A DNA stretch of 11,575 nt from Emcibacter sp. (GCA_016765435.1 JAESPY010000194.1:4302-15876), one strand, 5' to 3'. Numbered from the stretch's first letter, positions 1-7,129 are shown. Notes: generated by a model from the sequence alone, not told the origin. Program-made: numbers and translations.

Positions 1-1157
1 GTGTTATTAAGGAAATAATCCAACGTACTTTTACCGTATCCCACGCTGAAATCATACGTCATTTCATTGTCGAATTCGCCTTTAACACCGCCCACCAGAC
101 TGATGTCCGTCTGATGACCATCCAGAAATGGCGTGAAACCGGCGGGTAAATTTGACACCCATCCAAAATCATCCTGCAAAGCTGAAATGGTTGAATGAGT
201 CGGGGAACGATAGAAGAAACGATACCTGCCGTCCGTATCCGCGTAATTCCCGTGGAAATAAAGTTGTGCCGTATCGCTTAAATCAAGACCGGAATTAAGA
301 AAGAACCGTTTGCCGCTTGTTTCCGGACGTCCCCATGTTTGCAAAAAGGGTGCATCTCCGAAGGGGGAATCTGCGCCAACTCCCGGAACACCATCAGCAA
401 CAAGCTGCTGTCCGGGAGCCCGTTGAATCCCGCGTGACAGGGCCTGATTATCCGTATATTCGGCACTGATGTTCACAAAACCGTTTTCACCCAGAGCAAA
501 CCCGGCATTGGCGGCAATTTTATAACTTTCTTCGCCTTCGTAGAAATTACCATATTGCGCCACCACAGAACCGCCTTCGGACGCATCCTTAATAGCAAAG
601 TTTATCACCCCGGCAATGGCATCGGAGCCATATTGAGCTGCCGCCCCATCGCGCAGGACTTCGACCCGCTTCAACGCAGTACCCGGAATCATCCCGATAT
701 CCACACCATGAGCGCCGTTACCCGCTGCCGGCGCGAAGAATTGCACCAAGGCGGAACGATGACGACGTTTGCCGTTCACCAGAATCAATGTTTGATCCGG
801 AGCCATGCCGCGCATAGAGGTCGGCCGCACAAAGGCACTGCCATCCCCCGTGGCAGGTGTTGCCGTAAAGGAAGGCACCAATGATTTCAGACTGTCGGTA
901 ATATCAACCGAATTGCCGCCCGCATTAAACTGATCCCCGCTGATCACATCAATCGGGACCGGTGAATCCGTTGCGGAACGAGGTTTGTTGCTGCGTGATC
1001 CAAGACTGACCACTTCTTCCATGACGGCGTCTTCTTCGGCCATCACAGGCGTTATGGACCCTGCCATCAGAACGGTGGAACATATGGCTGTTGTTGCCAT
1101 AGTTTTTGCCATAGTTTTTGCAAGAGGACTTATAAGAAATTTACTTTTGAACATCAT
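1..1157 (-). CDS. TonB-dependent outer-membrane receptor, N-terminal part (cut by window edge)
   Basis: Reading the minus strand gives 385 uninterrupted codons that run off the left edge, so only the N-terminal part is present. It starts MMFKSKFLIS and has a signal peptide with likely cleavage after VMA at residue 40. The mature protein begins EEDAVMEEVVSLGSRS, where MEEVVSLG is TonB-box-like. The plug domain follows (about 63-195), with DQTLILVNGKRRH, a conserved VEVLRDGAAAQYGSDAIAG block, and then the first barrel strands. Such receptors import iron complexes, vitamins or saccharides across the outer membrane using TonB-ExbBD energy; the substrate cannot be told here. There is no N-terminal STN domain, so it should transport without signalling. 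AGGGAG lies 3 nt before the first ATG and 6 nt before the second (1154), so 1154 may be the true start. It is divergent from the FecI-like gene, and its plug closely resembles that of the receptor at 3094-5937. Confidence 0.93.
   Translation of the reverse strand, partial: MMFKSKFLISPLAKTMAKTMATTAICSTVLMAGSITPVMAEEDAVMEEVVSLGSRSNKPRSATDSPVPIDVISGDQFNAGGNSVDITDSLKSLVPSFTATPATGDGSAFVRPTSMRGMAPDQTLILVNGKRRHRSALVQFFAPAAGNGAHGVDIGMIPGTALKRVEVLRDGAAAQYGSDAIAGVINFAIKDASEGGSVVAQYGNFYEGEESYKIAANAGFALGENGFVNISAEYTDNQALSRGIQRAPGQQLVADGVPGVGADSPFGDAPFLQTWGRPETSGKRFFLNSGLDLSDTAQLYFHGNYADTDGRYRFFYRSPTHSTISALQDDFGWVSNLPAGFTPFLDGHQTDISLVGGVKGEFDNEMTYDFSVGYGKSTLDYFLNN
1097..1120 (-). repeat. 12-bp perfect tandem duplication inside the signal peptide
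   Basis: CCATAGTTTTTG occurs twice head to tail on the plus strand. Read on the coding strand it repeats the codons for AKTM, giving AKTMAKTM in the n-region/early h-region of the receptor signal peptide. It adds four residues including a lysine without breaking the frame, as expected of a recent replication-slippage duplication. Confidence 0.85.
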
Positions 1158-1215
1158 TCTCTCCCTGAGATTATCGTATATTTATTTTTCTATTTTTATC
1201 AAAAACAGCACCTTG

Positions 1216-1243
1216 AGGAATATCTTCCTATGGCTGCATTATA
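1216..1243 (-). promoter_or_regulatory. Candidate promoter -10 and adjacent palindrome for the leftward receptor
   Basis: On the minus strand a perfect TATAAT lies at 1243-1238, but I see no good -35 17 nt upstream, which could mean activator dependence. Just downstream, around the expected start of transcription, is the palindrome AGGAA-TATC-TTCCT (1216-1229), well placed to bind a repressor. The leader before the receptor ATG would be about 74 nt. Confidence 0.4.
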
Positions 1244-1280
1244 GTAAAGACGATGGGGCGGAGGAAAAGTGGAAGAAATA

Positions 1281-1310
1281 GTTAATAAATATTAATAAAT
1301 GTTAATATAC
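1281..1310. repeat. Three 10-bp phased AT-rich repeats
   Basis: GTTAATAAAT, ATTAATAAAT and GTTAATATAC follow each other without spacers, so a TTAATA core recurs exactly every 10 bp, about one helical turn. The block lies upstream of both divergent genes. It could act as bent DNA, as an UP-type element or as a cooperative binding site; no specific regulator can be named. Confidence 0.55.
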
Positions 1311-1334
1311 GTGTAAATTTACCGACAATGTGAC

Positions 1335-1369
1335 GCCTTGAAAGGCTATCCTTCAAATTATTTCAAGGC
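1335..1369. promoter_or_regulatory. 9-bp perfect inverted repeat ahead of the sigma-factor gene
   Basis: GCCTTGAAA (1335-1343) and TTTCAAGGC (1361-1369) are perfect reverse complements separated by 17 nt. A near copy of the half-site, CCTTCAAA, begins at 1350 inside the spacer. This may be an operator or an mRNA stem-loop. If translation began at the upstream ATG at 1374, the AAGG in the right arm would be its ribosome binding site and would be hidden in the stem. Confidence 0.5.
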
Positions 1370-1442
1370 CCGAATGATTGATTCTGATTGTTTTTTCCAC
1401 TTTTTTAATGTTTATTCGTCTTTACCTATTAGCGAGGCACGT

Positions 1443-2006
1443 ATGAAGGCAAAACGGCGACTTAGATTGGTAAGCACAAAGGAGGACACGTCATCCTGTG
1501 AGTCTGATGCCTATTATCGAGATGAAATTACAACGTTATATCAAGATTATAACGAAACTCTCGTCAGGTATCTTACCATAAGACTGCGCAGCAGGCAGGA
1601 CGCGGTTGAGGTGGCACAGGAAGCTTATATTCGCTTGATCCGGCGAAAGAGTCTGAACGATATTGACTGTTTCCAGTCTTTTCTGTTCAGAACAGCGACC
1701 AATATATCCATCGACCTGCAAAGACGCCGCGCCCGTCAGGCCCAGAATTTTGCCAGCAGTAAATTTCTTCTTGGCGATATTGATGAGATTACACCGGAAC
1801 GCGCCCTCAATGCCCGACAGACTATTGCGGCATTAAGAAAGGCGCTGGAAGAATTGCCGCCTAAATGTCGTGAGGCATTTATGTTGTATAAATTTAATAA
1901 TCTAGACCATGCCGAAATTGCCGAGAAAATGGGCCTTTCGGTAAGCTCTATCAGAAAATATATTGCACGCGGTTTGAGTTTTTGCGTCCAGAAAATAAAT
2001 CAATAG
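1443..2006 (+). CDS. ECF-type RNA polymerase sigma factor, FecI-like
   Basis: This 187-residue protein has sigma-70 region 2 (about 30-97: LYQDYNETLVRYL, then DAVEVAQEAYIRLI and FLFRTATNISID) and region 4 (about 125-178: ALEELPPKCREAFMLYK, then HAEIAEKMGLSVSSIRKYIARGL). There is no region 1 or 3, as in ECF factors. It directs RNA polymerase to genes of the uptake system, probably including one or both receptors here. ATG 1443 is chosen because GAGG lies 6 nt upstream and the length fits the family. The frame stays open upstream to a TTG at 1338 and an ATG at 1374, the latter preceded by AAGG; the extra residues do not look like sigma factor, so a longer product is possible but less likely. 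The FecR-like gene starts 15 nt after the stop. Activity is expected to be controlled by that FecR partner rather than by transcription alone. Confidence 0.9.
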   Translation: MKAKRRLRLVSTKEDTSSCESDAYYRDEITTLYQDYNETLVRYLTIRLRSRQDAVEVAQEAYIRLIRRKSLNDIDCFQSFLFRTATNISIDLQRRRARQAQNFASSKFLLGDIDEITPERALNARQTIAALRKALEELPPKCREAFMLYKFNNLDHAEIAEKMGLSVSSIRKYIARGLSFCVQKINQ

Positions 2007-2021
2007 ATATAGATTAAAAAG

Positions 2022-3020
2022 ATGACAAACAGAGACACGATGACAAAATCAGAAGGACCTGTGAAAGAAGCCGCCAAGTGGTTCATCAGGCTTCATGACG
2101 ACAATTTGTCAGAAACCGCATATCTGGAATGGCAGGAATGGCTCGCCAAAAGCCCTGCCAACAGCAAAGCCTTTGCCAGAGCAGAAGACTGCTGGAAAAA
2201 AATGGACGATATCACAGACCTGCCCTGGCCCCGCAAGAAACCTCGTCCTGCATCGGGCATGATCCGTCGGTTTGGCCCCCTTGCCGCCCTCGCCGCCACA
2301 TTATTGCTCACACTGTCCGTTAATCTCTTCTTGCAAAGTAACAATACCATTCCTTTGGCTACGACAACCTATCAAACAGCCCGGTCCGAGCATAAAAACA
2401 TAACCCTTGAGGATGGCTCGATCATCACCCTTGGCGCCCGATCCATCATCAATGTGAAATACAGTAAAACGCGCCGCCAGATCACACTGGTCCGCGGCGA
2501 AGCCGTTTTTGATGTTGCCAAAAATAAACAACGGCCCTTTGTCGTCAAAGCCGGCAAGGGAACGGTGACGGCGATTGGCACGATATTTAATATCCACTCC
2601 GGCAATCAAGGCGTGACCGTAACTGTGCTGGAAGGCATTGTTGAGGTAAATCCCGCGCGTTCCAGTAAGCCTACCAAGGGCAGTTTCCACTCCAGAGTGG
2701 TCGCGGGAAAGGCTGTCTCCTACCATGATGATGGCAATATTTCAGACATTGTTGCCACCAATGTTGAGGCCGCCACTTCATGGAAACAAGGTCTGTTGGT
2801 TCATGTGGCCACGCCACTGGCCGATGTGATCGAAGATGTGAACAGATATTCCGCCCGGGAAATCATCATCGGCGATGCCGCATTAAGCAATATTAGCTAT
2901 ACCGGAACCGTATTAAGCGATGGTATTGACAACTGGTTACGCGGCCTGTCCGTTGCTTGTCCTATAAAAGTTCTCGACAGCGGGCATAATGCTATATTAC
3001 TATTACAAAAAGAGAAATAG
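2022..3020 (+). CDS. FecR-type transmembrane sigma regulator
   Basis: The product is 332 residues. The N-terminal cytoplasmic part (about 15-61: AAKWFIRLHD, YLEWQEWLAKSPANSKAFARAE) is the DUF4880-like domain that contacts the sigma factor. A single membrane segment spans about 84-106, preceded by a twin arginine (MIRRFGPLA). The periplasmic FecR domain (about 119-211: ITLEDGSIITLGARS, ITLVRGEAVFDVAKN, RPFVVKAGKGTVTAIGTIFNI) is followed by a C-terminal STN-like/DUF4974-type segment (about 257-328) that is expected to meet the receptor's signalling domain. The protein relays receptor occupancy across the inner membrane to the sigma factor encoded just upstream. ATG 2022 has no clear Shine-Dalgarno sequence. 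ATG 2040, preceded by AGAGACACG, is an alternative that removes six residues. The 73-nt gap to the receptor gene contains two potential stem-loops. Confidence 0.92.
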   Translation: MTNRDTMTKSEGPVKEAAKWFIRLHDDNLSETAYLEWQEWLAKSPANSKAFARAEDCWKKMDDITDLPWPRKKPRPASGMIRRFGPLAALAATLLLTLSVNLFLQSNNTIPLATTTYQTARSEHKNITLEDGSIITLGARSIINVKYSKTRRQITLVRGEAVFDVAKNKQRPFVVKAGKGTVTAIGTIFNIHSGNQGVTVTVLEGIVEVNPARSSKPTKGSFHSRVVAGKAVSYHDDGNISDIVATNVEAATSWKQGLLVHVATPLADVIEDVNRYSAREIIIGDAALSNISYTGTVLSDGIDNWLRGLSVACPIKVLDSGHNAILLLQKEK

Positions 3021-3022
3021 TA

Positions 3023-3076
3023 TTAGGCCAAAAAGCTTAAAAGCAGCCTAAATAGCTAGACGGTTTATTAAGACCG
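3023..3076 (+). promoter_or_regulatory. Two potential stem-loops between the FecR and receptor genes
   Basis: TTAGGC (3023-3028) pairs with GCCTAA (3046-3051), and CGGTTT (3061-3066) pairs with AGACCG (3071-3076, one G-U) around an ATTA loop. Neither is followed by a T-run, so they do not look like intrinsic terminators. They may be mRNA processing or stability elements that uncouple receptor output from the regulatory genes. No separate promoter is evident. Confidence 0.3.
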
Positions 3077-3093
3077 CATATTGAGAGGAGCGA

Positions 3094-5937
3094 ATGTCGG
3101 ACAGCAGCCCGCATGCGTCAAAAATCGGACAACATATGGCACTTTGGGTCATATGTGGTGGTATGCTAATTTCTGCTCCCGTCAATGCAGCCTCTCTTAA
3201 GTCGTCCCGGCTTATCGAAAGCCAATCCCGATCCGTCTATTTTTCCATAGAAAGCAAATCCCTGCGAACCGCTCTTCTGGAATTTTCAAAACAATCCGGC
3301 ATACAGCTTATTTATGTGACAAAAAAACAACCCACCCGCAATTTCCACGTACTTAAGGGAAATTACACCATAATAGAAGCCCTGACACAGCTGCTGGACC
3401 GCACGGGCTACGAATATGAATTTTCCGAAGCAAACACCGTCACCATTCGGGCCATTAACAACATCGCCTCTCAACAAAATAATGATTCTGATCCCTACGA
3501 CTCCGAAGACAACCGAGAGTTCCGCATTGAAGAGATCATTTCCGTTGGAACCCGGTCCAAAGGCCGCACAGCCCTTAAAACGCCTGTCCCGGTGGATATT
3601 ATCAACAGCCATAACATGCGTTCCACAGGGGAAAATACCATGGGCCGCATCCTGCAGGCTCTTGCCCCCAGTTTTAATTTTTCCAGCTCCAGTATCTCGG
3701 ATGGTACAGACGCCGTTAAACCGGCAACCCTAAGGGGACTAGGCCCCGATCAGACACTGGTTTTGATCAATGGAAAACGTCGCCATACCAGTGCGCTGGT
3801 CCATGTAAATACCTCCGTCGGGCGCGGGGCTGCCGGGGTCGATATGAATGCCATCCCGGCCAGTGCCATCAAACGGATAGAGGTCTTGCGCGATGGGGCA
3901 TCAGCCCAATATGGGTCGGATGCCATCGCCGGTGTGATCAATATCATCCTGCGAGATCAGGATGACGGCGGCAATTTTTCCACATCTTACGGTCAAACCT
4001 ACGAAGGCGACGGAAATGATTTCCTGACCAGTGCCAGCTATGGCCTGAAACTGCCCAACGGCGGGCGACTTACCCTGTCGGCGGAATATCGGAATAAAGA
4101 ACATACCAACCGGGCAGGTCAGACCGGGTGTCTACAATATGCAACCGCCGGACAGGAAGCCTGTGCAAACGGAAATATCGCCATAGACCCGAGAGAAGCT
4201 GACTTTAACCGGATGAATTTCCGGGTGGGTGATGCAAAATCTGAGCAAAAGTCACTGGTCCTGAATATGACCTTGCCTCTCATAGAAAATGGCGAATTTT
4301 ATATGTTTGGCACCTATTCAAACCGGGACAACCAATCCGCAGGCTTTTACCGCCGGGCCAATGAGGCCAGCCGAACGGTCATCGAGATTTACCCCAACGG
4401 GTTTTTGCCGCTGATCAATTCCAAAATAAACGACCATTCCATTTTAGTTGGCACAAGATGGACCATAGCCAACGACTGGTCCGTTGATGCCAGCCTCTCC
4501 ACAGGCGGCAATAACTTTCAGTTCCAGATTGAAAACTCCCTGAATGCCTCCTTTGGGGCCGACAGCCCAACCTCAACAAATGCAGGCACCTTGAAAAATC
4601 GCCAAATCATGATGAACATGGATATCGCCAAATCATATAAAAAGGCCAATATCGCTTTCGGTCTGGAATGGCGCCATGAATATTATCAGATCATCGCTGG
4701 TGATTCCGCCTCCTATGCCGATGGGGGACACCTTAACCATAGTTGTCCCGGATGTGACGTCACCCCTATGCCCTATTTGGTGGGCTTTCAGGTTTTCAAA
4801 GGCTTTTCACCCGATAATGCCGTCCGTGAGAGCCGAGATAATTTTGCCCTCTATACGGATGTGGAAGTAGGAATCACCCCTAACTTTCTGTGGAATATCG
4901 CCGTACGCTATGAAGATTACAGCGATTTCGGCAGCCGCATCAATGCCAAACTTGCCAGCCGTTATCAACTGTCTTCCGCCTTGGCCTTTCGCGGCTCTCT
5001 CAGTTCCGGTTTCCGCGCCCCGTCCCTGCAACAGAAATTCTTTAACAGCACCAGCACCCAGTTTGTAGAGGTGAACGGTCAGTCTGTGGCCCAGGAAAGA
5101 GGAACATTCCGTACCGATAGCCTCGTCGCCCGCACACTGGGTATTCCAGAGTTGAAAAAAGAAACCTCCCTCAATTTCAGTCTGGGCTTTATCGCCACAC
5201 CGCTGAAAAACCTTATCATAACCGCGGATTATTACCATATCGACATTAAAGACCGCATCGCCATTTCCGGCAGCATCCCCATAAGTGAAGATTTCCCAGA
5301 GGTAACAGCGGCAACCGGGGCCACGGACGGACAATTCTTCACCAACATGGCAGATACCGCAACCCAAGGCGTGGATTTTGTCGCCAGCTATAAAATTCCC
5401 ATGCCGAAAGGACAAAGCCTTAAGCTATCTCTGGCGGCTAATAAAACCGAAACTCACCTGAAAGATGGCTCCATAATATCTCCTCTGCCCGGACTGAATA
5501 ATTTTACCCTATTCAGCCCGCAAGACCGTTCCATCATTGAGGAATGGCAACCGTCCTCACGGATAAATTTCACCCTTGAATACCGTTTTGAACACTGGAA
5601 TTTTCTGCTGCGCAATAATTACTATGGCAGCTATGTGGTTAGCGAAGGAAGCTGTGACACCCCCCATGGCGCGGGGCAGAATATACGAAAATTCAGCGCC
5701 AAAATTCTTACGGACCTGCAAGTATCCTATAATTTTGACAAGCAGAAGATCCTGTTGACATTCGGGGTCAATAATCTGTTTAATATTTTCCCCGATATCA
5801 ATCAAATCGGCCAGTCTGATGCAGGATCAATTGAGGGCATTGTCTCATCGCCGGGGGTATTCCCCTATAGCCGCCGCTCAGCCCCCTTTGGTCATAATGG
5901 CGGCTATTATTACATGCGTCTTACGCGCGTTTTCTAG
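3094..5937 (+). CDS. TonB-dependent receptor/transducer with STN signalling domain (FecA-type)
   Basis: This complete 947-residue receptor starts at ATG 3094 behind GAGAGGAG. A signal peptide (about 12-33, hydrophobic MALWVICGGMLISAPVNA) is followed by an STN domain (about 47-118: VYFSIESKSLRTALLEFSKQ, GNYTIIEALTQLLDRTGYEY). Next come a TonB-box-like EEIISVG (146-152), the plug (about 160-287: PVPVDII, LRGLGPDQTLVLINGKRRH, IEVLRDGASAQYGSDAIAG) and a 22-strand-type barrel ending in the usual aromatic residue (LTRVF). The STN domain marks receptors that report ligand binding to a FecR protein, and a matching FecR/FecI pair lies directly upstream in the same direction. The ligand is unknown; iron-siderophore or another TonB substrate are both possible. 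The stop codon interlocks with that of the convergent TetR gene. Confidence 0.95.
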   Translation: MSDSSPHASKIGQHMALWVICGGMLISAPVNAASLKSSRLIESQSRSVYFSIESKSLRTALLEFSKQSGIQLIYVTKKQPTRNFHVLKGNYTIIEALTQLLDRTGYEYEFSEANTVTIRAINNIASQQNNDSDPYDSEDNREFRIEEIISVGTRSKGRTALKTPVPVDIINSHNMRSTGENTMGRILQALAPSFNFSSSSISDGTDAVKPATLRGLGPDQTLVLINGKRRHTSALVHVNTSVGRGAAGVDMNAIPASAIKRIEVLRDGASAQYGSDAIAGVINIILRDQDDGGNFSTSYGQTYEGDGNDFLTSASYGLKLPNGGRLTLSAEYRNKEHTNRAGQTGCLQYATAGQEACANGNIAIDPREADFNRMNFRVGDAKSEQKSLVLNMTLPLIENGEFYMFGTYSNRDNQSAGFYRRANEASRTVIEIYPNGFLPLINSKINDHSILVGTRWTIANDWSVDASLSTGGNNFQFQIENSLNASFGADSPTSTNAGTLKNRQIMMNMDIAKSYKKANIAFGLEWRHEYYQIIAGDSASYADGGHLNHSCPGCDVTPMPYLVGFQVFKGFSPDNAVRESRDNFALYTDVEVGITPNFLWNIAVRYEDYSDFGSRINAKLASRYQLSSALAFRGSLSSGFRAPSLQQKFFNSTSTQFVEVNGQSVAQERGTFRTDSLVARTLGIPELKKETSLNFSLGFIATPLKNLIITADYYHIDIKDRIAISGSIPISEDFPEVTAATGATDGQFFTNMADTATQGVDFVASYKIPMPKGQSLKLSLAANKTETHLKDGSIISPLPGLNNFTLFSPQDRSIIEEWQPSSRINFTLEYRFEHWNFLLRNNYYGSYVVSEGSCDTPHGAGQNIRKFSAKILTDLQVSYNFDKQKILLTFGVNNLFNIFPDINQIGQSDAGSIEGIVSSPGVFPYSRRSAPFGHNGGYYYMRLTRVF

Positions 5938-6500
5938 CTGCCCAATGCCTCGGCCAACAATATCTTGGCCACCGCCTTGGCATCCTTGGCCGGATTTTCC
6001 CCAAGCCTCAAATGCGCGGTAACAATAGCACCTTCCTTCAAAATAAGAAGCCGCCGGGCCAAGGCTTCCGGCTCCGCCGCCCCCGCCCGTGCCGCAAGCT
6101 CACTGACATAAACAAATAACAGCCGTTTATGGTCCGCAGACAGCTTAAAGATCGGGTCTGAGGCCTCCTGATATTCCGCCGAGGCCTTGATGAACATACA
6201 GCCCCGGAAACCATCCTGCGCGAACCATTCTTTCAAAGCATCAAACATGGCCATCAATTGGCTGCGCGGTGTGGAGCCCAATTCCTCCATCCGGCGAAAC
6301 AACCACAAGCGAAATTCCTTATCCCGCAAACGAAGGCCCGCTAGGATCAAATCCTCCTTGGTACGAAAATGCTTATACATGGATGTTTTCGATATCCCGG
6401 TTCGGGCCGCCAGCATATCCATCCCCGTAGCATGAAAGCCATTATGATAAAAAACCTCCAAGGCTTTCTCCACCAGTTCATCCCGTTTGGAAGGCCGCAT
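5934..6500 (-). CDS. TetR-family transcriptional regulator
   Basis: The product is 188 residues from ATG 6500. The N-terminal TetR helix-turn-helix is clear: RDELVEKALEVFYHNGFHATG, then MLAARTGISKTSMYKHFRTKEDLI. The C-terminal half is all-helical and contains GFRGCMFIKASAE, a ligand-domain motif with a lone cysteine (residue 101). An upstream in-frame ATG at 6512 has no ribosome binding site, whereas GGAG sits 6 nt before ATG 6500 (GGAGTATCAAATG), so 6500 is preferred; starting at 6512 would add MEYQ. The gene is divergent from a DUF1348 gene, and three GATC-centred palindromes in between suggest that it represses both that gene and itself. The inducer is unknown. Its stop overlaps the stop of the convergent receptor gene, leaving no room for a terminator between them. 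Confidence 0.9.
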   Translation of the reverse strand: MRPSKRDELVEKALEVFYHNGFHATGMDMLAARTGISKTSMYKHFRTKEDLILAGLRLRDKEFRLWLFRRMEELGSTPRSQLMAMFDALKEWFAQDGFRGCMFIKASAEYQEASDPIFKLSADHKRLLFVYVSELAARAGAAEPEALARRLLILKEGAIVTAHLRLGENPAKDAKAVAKILLAEALGS

Positions 6501-6515
6501 TTGATACTCCATAAG

Positions 6516-6531
6516 TTGACAGATCAGTAAT
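6516..6531. promoter_or_regulatory. TetR operator candidate O1
   Basis: TTGACAGATCAGTAAT is an imperfect palindrome centred on GATC (6522-6525), close upstream of the TetR gene start. It is the weakest of three related sites in this gap and fits a role in autorepression. Confidence 0.5.
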
Positions 6532-6627
6532 GTTTAACTTACATAAATGGTCAATCTTGTCAATAGTTACCAGAATTCCGCCGACCACGGCTGCTCATAT
6601 AACCTCATTCCGTCTATATAATACATA

Positions 6628-6655
6628 TTGACTGATCGGTTAACTTATGTAGAAT
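6628..6655 (+). promoter_or_regulatory. Promoter of the DUF1348 gene with overlapping operator O2
   Basis: TTGACT (6628-6633) and TAGAAT (6650-6655) are separated by 16 nt; each matches five of six consensus positions, making this the clearest sigma-70 promoter in the window. The palindrome TTGACTGATCGGTTAA (6628-6643, centre GATC) covers the -35 box, so a bound TetR dimer would block RNA polymerase. Confidence 0.7.
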
Positions 6656-6663
6656 GGCTTAAA

Positions 6664-6679
6664 TTTACCGATCAGTTAA
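6664..6679. promoter_or_regulatory. TetR operator candidate O3
   Basis: TTTACCGATCAGTTAA is centred on GATC (6670-6673), exactly 36 bp downstream of the O2 centre and over the expected transcription start. Its ACCGATCAGT core is the exact reverse complement of the ACTGATCGGT core of O2. The consensus of the two is TTNACYGATCRGTNAA. Confidence 0.65.
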
Positions 6680-6700
6680 TTAACTTAACAGGAGAAAATA

Positions 6701-7129
6701 ATGAGCCAAATTATCGCCCCGCCTTTCACCCATGAAACAGCCTTGGAAAAAGTACAGCTTGCCGAAGATGGCTGGAACAGCCGCGACCCGGAAAGGGTAG
6801 CCCAAGCCTATTCGGAAAATTCAGAATGGCGCAACCGTGATGTTTTTTTTCAGGGCCGGGCCGCCATCAAGAATTTCCTGAAAGGCAAATGGGACCGGGA
6901 ATTACATTATAAGCTCAAGAAAGAGCTATGGGCCTATACCGATAATCATATTGCGGTCCGTTTTGAATATGAATGGCAGAATGCCCAAACAGGCCAATGG
7001 TTCCGGTCATATGGTAATGAGCAATGGGAATTTAACCCAGACGGCCTAATGGCCCGCCGCTATGCCAGCATCAATGATCTGGCCATAGACCCCAAAGACC
7101 TGCGCATCACGACAGCGCCCACCCCATAG
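6701..7129 (+). CDS. DUF1348 family protein (NTF2/SnoaL-like fold)
   Basis: The 142-residue product matches the DUF1348 pattern along its whole length: [75 protein letters not shown] and [13 protein letters not shown]. The family belongs to the NTF2-like superfamily, whose members are small cone-shaped enzymes or ligand-binding proteins. No reaction is established for it to my knowledge, and none is assigned here. There is no signal peptide, so it is cytoplasmic. ATG 6701 follows AGGAG by 6 nt. The promoter overlaps the operators of the divergent TetR gene, so it is probably the main regulated target and may act on, or protect against, the inducer. Confidence 0.9.
   Translation: MSQIIAPPFTHETALEKVQLAEDGWNSRDPERVAQAYSENSEWRNRDVFFQGRAAIKNFLKGKWDRELHYKLKKELWAYTDNHIAVRFEYEWQNAQTGQWFRSYGNEQWEFNPDGLMARRYASINDLAIDPKDLRITTAPTP

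Noticed and set aside
555..1281. Plus-strand open frames at 555-884 and 985-1281
   Set aside because: They lie antisense to, or extend beyond, the clear receptor reading frame on the minus strand and show no protein motif.
1338..1442. TTG 1338 or ATG 1374 as start of the sigma factor
   Set aside because: The added 23-35 residues do not resemble sigma factor, and ATG 1443 has GAGG at good spacing. ATG 1374 remains a weaker alternative.
1158..1442. Fur or Irr box in the divergent receptor/sigma region
   Set aside because: I found no convincing match to the GATAATGATAATCATTATC or TTTAGAA-N3-TTCTAAA patterns by eye.
4807..5415. 202-codon minus-strand frame inside the STN receptor
   Set aside because: It is a shadow of the receptor's codon pattern, with no family motif and no upstream ribosome binding site.
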